Source: Cyanophora paradoxa (taxonomy: Eukaryota > Glaucocystophyceae > Cyanophorales > Cyanophoraceae). From it: a stretch of DNA of 64,000 nucleotides. The stretch covers positions 186,001-250,000 of the forward strand of contig QPMI01000100.1 in the NCBI GenBank assembly GCA_004431415.1, read 5' to 3'. The position numbers and the translations under genes were made by a program. Positions 60,256-64,000 of the stretch are shown piece by piece. The stretch's first letter is position 1. Each line of letters opens with the position of its first letter. The notes beneath the pieces were generated by a model, which did not search any database, had not been told where the DNA came from, and was given only the letters and a program-made list of their open reading frames with translations.

Positions 60256-61197
60256 ATGCTGCCTCTTACAACTTCAGATTTCATTGAGCGAAGCAAGGGT
60301 AAGTATGGAGACAAATTTGGGTATGAGAAAACAGAATACAAAAATGCAAAAACAGTTCTAACAGTTACCTGTAACACTTGCCAAAAAGATTTCACATCTT
60401 ATCCTCACCACCATCTAAAGGGTAATGGAGGTTGTAAGAGTTGCAAAAGTGATCTCTACCATAACCTATTTGTAAAGCCAGTCGAGAAGTTCATAGAAGA
60501 AGCTCAAGTAATTCATGGTGACAAGTACGATTATTCACAGGTAAAGCAAAATTACAAAAATGCGAAAGTGAAGGTAGCAATTACATGTAAGGGTTGTGGA
60601 AATGTGTTTCAGCAAGAGCCATATTCACATCTTAGAGGTCGAGGTTGTCGAAAATGTGGTCATCAGGAAAAGGGTGCAAAGCTGAGGAGCAATACTCTGG
60701 AATTCATCTCAAAAGCAAAGAGCATCCATGGAGACAAGTATGATTATAGTCAAGTTGAATATATAAACAAGTTTAGCATTGTCAAATTGAAATGCAACAT
60801 TTGCTTGAATGAATTCCAACAGGAAGCAAGAGTTCATTTAATGGGAAGTGGCTGCATTGCTTGCAAAGCTTCTAAAGGAGAGAATGCAATTGCTTCCATC
60901 CTCAATAATATTGGCTTAGAGTACGAAAGAGAGTATTCCTTCAAGGACTGCAAGGCTCTAAGAGTTCTCCCTTTCGATTTCTATATGCCTGCATTGAAAA
61001 TAGCTATTGAATATGATGGAAAACAACACTTTGAACCTGTTGAATACTTTGGAGGGGAACAGGATTTTGAGAAACGAAAACTAAAAGATGCTATTAAAAC
61101 TAGATACTGTGAAGCCAACAACATATTACTCCTAAGAATCCCATATACTGAAACAGATATAGAGGGCTGCATTAAACATTTCTTATCTAACCTGTAA
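60256..61197 (+). CDS. Endonuclease: three DUF723-like zinc modules plus PD-(D/E)XK-like domain
   Basis: 313 residues. Three repeated modules (about 6-62, 76-136, 150-205), each FI-A-HGDKYDYS followed by two cysteine pairs (for example CNTCQKDF with CKSCK). The C-terminal 100 residues read as a Vsr/PD-(D/E)XK nuclease: YEREYSF, LPFDFYMPALKIAIEYDGK and LLLRIPYTE, with acidic residues at E-D-E and a lysine after them. Proteins of this build are common as mobile nucleases in phages and giant viruses. It separates the capsid and ATPase genes. Confidence 0.75.
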   Translation: MLPLTTSDFIERSKGKYGDKFGYEKTEYKNAKTVLTVTCNTCQKDFTSYPHHHLKGNGGCKSCKSDLYHNLFVKPVEKFIEEAQVIHGDKYDYSQVKQNYKNAKVKVAITCKGCGNVFQQEPYSHLRGRGCRKCGHQEKGAKLRSNTLEFISKAKSIHGDKYDYSQVEYINKFSIVKLKCNICLNEFQQEARVHLMGSGCIACKASKGENAIASILNNIGLEYEREYSFKDCKALRVLPFDFYMPALKIAIEYDGKQHFEPVEYFGGEQDFEKRKLKDAIKTRYCEANNILLLRIPYTETDIEGCIKHFLSNL

Positions 61198-61250
61198 ACC
61201 ATATTCAGTCTCCCAGCATTATTTTTATCTGTCTCTTTATAGAGAGAACC

Positions 61251-62033
61251 ATGAACGATTTGGAAGAGTTTAATGCTGGTGAAATGATAGAACCACCATT
61301 CCGGGTTCTAGCAATCGGTAAATCCGCTACTGGTAAATCAGAAGCTGTGAAGTATTGGTTGAAGCAGTTGCATGATGCCAAAAAGATTGATGTTGTATTA
61401 GTTGTGAGTGGGACCAGCTTCAATCATTTTTGGGATAAGGTAGCAACATTGCAACTGGGAAAGTGGGATGCTCCTTACATTGCTAAATTGCTAGATGAGA
61501 GGCAAGAGAAAATAGAAAAGGGTGAACCTGTTAACCAATTGTGTGTGGTTCTAGATGATTTAATCGATAATGAGATAGTCGATCTCACAAGGGATAAAAT
61601 AATCGGATCTCTGTATTCCAGAGGTCGCCATTCGAAAATATCCATTATCTGCATCACACAAAAGCTAAGGAAAGTCTCTTCGACTATTCGAGTTAATTCG
61701 GACTATGCAATGTTTCTAAGTGCTGCAAATCGCAAAGAACTTGAAGCCATAGAGGAAGAATACAATATAATGCGAAATAAAGAGGATTTTTACAAGATGT
61801 TTGAAGAGTATGTTCACTCCTATCAGTATATCATTTGGTCCTCTGCAAACTACTCAGTTAAATACTATGTAGATAAAGCTGAGCTTGTGAAAGATTTCCC
61901 ATTTCCTCGCTTCCACAGGAAGCCAAAAAAGAAAGAAGATGAACTGAAACCACCAGAAAAAGAGGAAGCCCCTAAAGAAGTGAAAAGCCAAGTCCATAGC
62001 AATAAATTGATGCGATATAAACGCGGTTTATAA
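61251..62033 (+). CDS. A32-like FtsK/HerA-family packaging ATPase
   Basis: 260 residues. Walker A GKSATGKS at 23-30, Walker B CVVLDD at 98-103, then SRGRHSKISIICITQKLRKV, the sensor region of A32-like ATPases that pump viral genomes into capsids in polintons, virophages and nucleocytoplasmic viruses. The last 40 residues are a basic, lysine/glutamate-rich tail. The start is preceded by the palindromic box CTCTTTATAGAG. It is the only packaging ATPase seen; unit 1 has none. Confidence 0.88.
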   Translation: MNDLEEFNAGEMIEPPFRVLAIGKSATGKSEAVKYWLKQLHDAKKIDVVLVVSGTSFNHFWDKVATLQLGKWDAPYIAKLLDERQEKIEKGEPVNQLCVVLDDLIDNEIVDLTRDKIIGSLYSRGRHSKISIICITQKLRKVSSTIRVNSDYAMFLSAANRKELEAIEEEYNIMRNKEDFYKMFEEYVHSYQYIIWSSANYSVKYYVDKAELVKDFPFPRFHRKPKKKEDELKPPEKEEAPKEVKSQVHSNKLMRYKRGL

Positions 62034-62061
62034 AATTATCTCTCATTCTAATAAAGATACA

Positions 62062-62796
62062 ATGCCTCCCAAACGAAAGATAGGGATCCCAGCTGGGGCT
62101 GTTGGCTATTCAGGTGGTGGAAACAGTGGTTCTATTAACACAGACCCACTTAAATTCAATGGCATGAATGAGGTGAAGCCCTCACAACAACAAGAAGACC
62201 CCCTCAATGCTGCCTATGAGGAATCATTCGATGACAAAGCCCCACAGGCTTCAACCAGTGACCAACTCAATATATCACCAGAAGCCTCAAAAATGAAAGC
62301 TGTTGCTGAGGGTGCCAGGCGAATTATTGGTGCTGCTGATGATAAAGGTTTAGGCTTGCAAGATCTGTCATTGGCTCGCAAAGGTGAAGGTCTAAGTAAA
62401 GAATCAGACAAGGTTATTCAGTCTATGGCTGGTGAAGTCACATACAAGACTGCTCCCACTCAGAATGTTCATCGAATTCCCAAGGCTCAATGGGATGAGA
62501 TGACTGCTAAACTCAAAGATCTGGAAGCCAAATCCAGTGCTTTGGAGCAGTATGTTACTGAGAAGAAAGAGAGAGCCAAGCTAAAGGAGATGCTTCGAAA
62601 GGAAGTTTATAAAATGGGTATCACTGGTGTCCCAGATAAACAGTTTATTGCTAAGAAAGAGAACCAAATCGATGAGCAGGCAGTAGATGAAATGAAAACA
62701 AAGACCCAAAAGGGAACCATTGAACCTGGTGCCACCAAAGCTGAAGTAGAAAAGGGAGTAGCCTCAGCAGTATATAAAAGACGAGTTTGGCTTTAA
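62062..62796 (+). CDS. Unrecognised viral protein with central coiled coil
   Basis: 244 residues. Low-complexity, basic start (PPKRKIGIPAGAVGYSGGG), then charged helices; residues about 145-185 (WDEMTAKLKDLEAKSSALEQ) look like a coiled coil. Ends KRRVWL. Follows the ATPase by 28 bases and has an AATAAAGATA box before it. Possibly a virion core or scaffold protein, but no family is recognised. Confidence 0.5.
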   Translation: MPPKRKIGIPAGAVGYSGGGNSGSINTDPLKFNGMNEVKPSQQQEDPLNAAYEESFDDKAPQASTSDQLNISPEASKMKAVAEGARRIIGAADDKGLGLQDLSLARKGEGLSKESDKVIQSMAGEVTYKTAPTQNVHRIPKAQWDEMTAKLKDLEAKSSALEQYVTEKKERAKLKEMLRKEVYKMGITGVPDKQFIAKKENQIDEQAVDEMKTKTQKGTIEPGATKAEVEKGVASAVYKRRVWL

Positions 62797-62818
62797 TTAT
62801 CTCTGTTTTATTAGAGAT

Positions 62819-63091
62819 ATGGACATAATACGAAAGTTCTTCGAGATGTTCAGTCTGCATGTGGTGAGCAATTGCCACAGTGGATGTTGTGAGACAACAG
62901 TGGAGTTTGAGATGTCAGATAATGAGGATAATGCCTCAGAAGCAAGAGAGAGAAGGAGGTCTACAGTTTCTGTGGAGTCAATGCCAGCAGACCCCACAGA
63001 GTATACATATGAGCAACAGGAGTATCCAAGGAGAAGTTCTCTGCCAGCAGAAAACGTTTTCTCTGGGAATATAAATGGAGGATACTATTAG
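62819..63091 (+). CDS. Small unrecognised viral protein
   Basis: 90 residues. Short cysteine-containing helix at the start (VVSNCHSGCCETT), then an acidic and arginine/serine-rich disordered part. Overlaps the next gene by 17 bases in another frame. A CTCTGTTTTATTAGAG box directly precedes the start, which supports it being real. Confidence 0.45.
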   Translation: MDIIRKFFEMFSLHVVSNCHSGCCETTVEFEMSDNEDNASEARERRRSTVSVESMPADPTEYTYEQQEYPRRSSLPAENVFSGNINGGYY

Positions 63092-63320
63092 TTTAATCGA
63101 GTTTACCAGTGATGAACCTGTTACTGAAGGTTCTATAAGACACATTCTAGCAATGCAGAAACGATATAGAGAGGACCCAGCATATAGAGAGTATAAAAAG
63201 CAGCAAGCCCTGGCATCCTATTATCGCAGAAAAGCCCGAAAAGAAGAGCAGAGACCCAGAGGAAGACCGATTAAATATTATTTGCCAACTGAAAGTAGCA
63301 ATGGACCCCCAGGTCTATAA
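63075..63320 (+). CDS. Small AT-hook protein 1
   Basis: 81 residues. A basic helix with the pattern KRYREDPAYREYKKQQALASYYRRK (in pieces) followed by the AT-hook core RPRGRPIKY, which binds the minor groove of AT-rich DNA. A second protein of the same layout lies at 63,474. Likely an accessory DNA-binding protein. Confidence 0.55.
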   Translation: MEDTISLIEFTSDEPVTEGSIRHILAMQKRYREDPAYREYKKQQALASYYRRKARKEEQRPRGRPIKYYLPTESSNGPPGL

Positions 63321-63423
63321 GAAAATTGAGAAAAAGCGGTCTCAGTATGCTACTGAGGCAGCTATAAAAGTTTACAGACAGGAACTGGTGTTCGCAACAA
63401 AAAATGACTTAAGGAAAAAGTAG
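63301..63423 (+). CDS. Possible 40-residue basic peptide
   Basis: Short frame starting MDPQVYKKIEKKRSQYATE, overlapping the end of the preceding gene by 20 bases and rich in lysine and tyrosine like its neighbours. It may be a fragment of a third AT-hook-type gene. Weak support. Confidence 0.25.
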   Translation: MDPQVYKKIEKKRSQYATEAAIKVYRQELVFATKNDLRKK

Positions 63424-63473
63424 ATAGGTTGTATTGAGGAAAAATTATTTTCGTATCTACTATTAAAAGGGAA

Positions 63474-63800
63474 ATGCCGAATATCCGCAAGATACTCACA
63501 GATGATGAAAAAGCAGAGAAGCTGAGACTGAAAAGGGAGCAAGATGCCCAAAGAAAACGCGAAGCCTATCATAAAAAGAAGGAGGAACGATTATCCCAAG
63601 GAGCCGCTACAGTTCACACACCAGAAGAACTCAAAAAGATTGCCCTCAGACACCAGAGGAAATACAGGGAAAATGAAGAATATCGCGAACAGAAAAAGGC
63701 GAAAGCGCTGGAATACTACCACAAGAAAAAAGACGAACTACCCAAGACAACCAAAGAGCATAAACCGGTTGGAAGACCTCGGAAATATATCGAAGAATAA
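63474..63800 (+). CDS. Small AT-hook protein 2
   Basis: 108 residues. Two KRxxEAYHKKK-type basic helices (KREAYHKKKEE; KYRENEEYREQKKAKALEYY) then the AT-hook PVGRPRKY near the C-terminus. Similar in build to 63,075-63,320 but with a longer helix. A CTACTATTAAAAG box precedes the start. Confidence 0.55.
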   Translation: MPNIRKILTDDEKAEKLRLKREQDAQRKREAYHKKKEERLSQGAATVHTPEELKKIALRHQRKYRENEEYREQKKAKALEYYHKKKDELPKTTKEHKPVGRPRKYIEE

Positions 63801-64000
63801 ATTCTCGATCGAAACAAATTTTGTAGAAATCGATTTGATCGGAGGCAAACAAATGACAGCTTTCTTCCCTCTTTTTTAAAACTGTACCTATATATCGAGA
63901 CAGTATCCCGACCCAAAACTACTTAAGGACTTGGCAAATAATAGGATATATATAAAAGACAATTCCTCCTTCCGAAATTATTTTCTTCGTTAAAGGTAGA
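63801..64000. other. Intergenic end of window
   Basis: AT-rich, no gene complete inside the window. GGATATATATAAAAG at 63,943-63,957 is a good TATA-like box and may serve a gene starting beyond the edge. Confidence 0.35.

Overview
The window joins two very different kinds of DNA. Bases 1 to about 15,587 are very GC-rich, intron-bearing and highly duplicated. They look like the nuclear genome of a unicellular eukaryote; an alga or related protist is my guess, and no marker gene settles it. From 15,588 to the end the sequence is AT-rich and densely coding with genes on both strands. It belongs to a virus with double-jelly-roll capsid genes, most like the polinton-like or small nucleocytovirus-like viruses of protists. 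The switch is abrupt and falls inside a host repeat whose uninterrupted version is present at about 6,670, so this reads as an endogenous (integrated) virus.

Host part: at least three partial copies of one minus-strand gene family with armadillo/HEAT-like helical repeats (98-4,031; 5,250-8,265; 13,930-15,587), a related N-terminal copy (11,213-12,735) and a C-terminal scrap (9,735-9,960). A spacer is duplicated almost exactly (3,400-5,260 and 12,105-13,960).

Viral part: unit 1 runs from 15,588 to 45,876 and unit 2 from about 45,877 past the end of the window. Both begin with a non-coding end rich in inverted repeats and then share one gene order: AdoMet decarboxylase, a small zinc-ribbon protein, two paralogous fibre-associated proteins, a 102-residue protein, a giant receptor-binding fibre with a self-cleaving S74 chaperone, then a divergent patatin lipase fused to a discoidin-like domain. 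In unit 2 this continues into two minor capsid proteins, the major capsid protein, a nuclease, a packaging ATPase and small AT-hook genes. In unit 1 it is followed instead by a second, more diverged block: retroviral-type integrase, other fibre proteins, an HNH endonuclease, a third patatin-discoidin gene, two minor capsid proteins and a major capsid protein. Unit 1 therefore looks composite. It is also damaged: its fibre gene has a frameshift and a roughly 2-kb GC-rich insertion flanked by a 5-bp duplication, and its DNA methyltransferase is frameshifted.

The most unusual signal is a pair of long hairpins, one exactly at the host-virus border (15,588-15,660) and one at the unit 1/unit 2 border (45,804-45,876). 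Their stems differ in sequence yet pair perfectly over 28-29 bp, and they share a loop with a small inner GC stem that covaries. The second overlaps the last codons and stop of the major capsid gene. I read them as opened hairpin termini or folded recombination sites. Other points of note are the patatin-discoidin fusion in three copies beside capsid genes, a viral polyamine enzyme, modular exchange of lectin domains between the two fibres, and a CpG pattern in unit 2 almost limited to TCG/CGA contexts. No DNA polymerase, primase or helicase is visible in the window.
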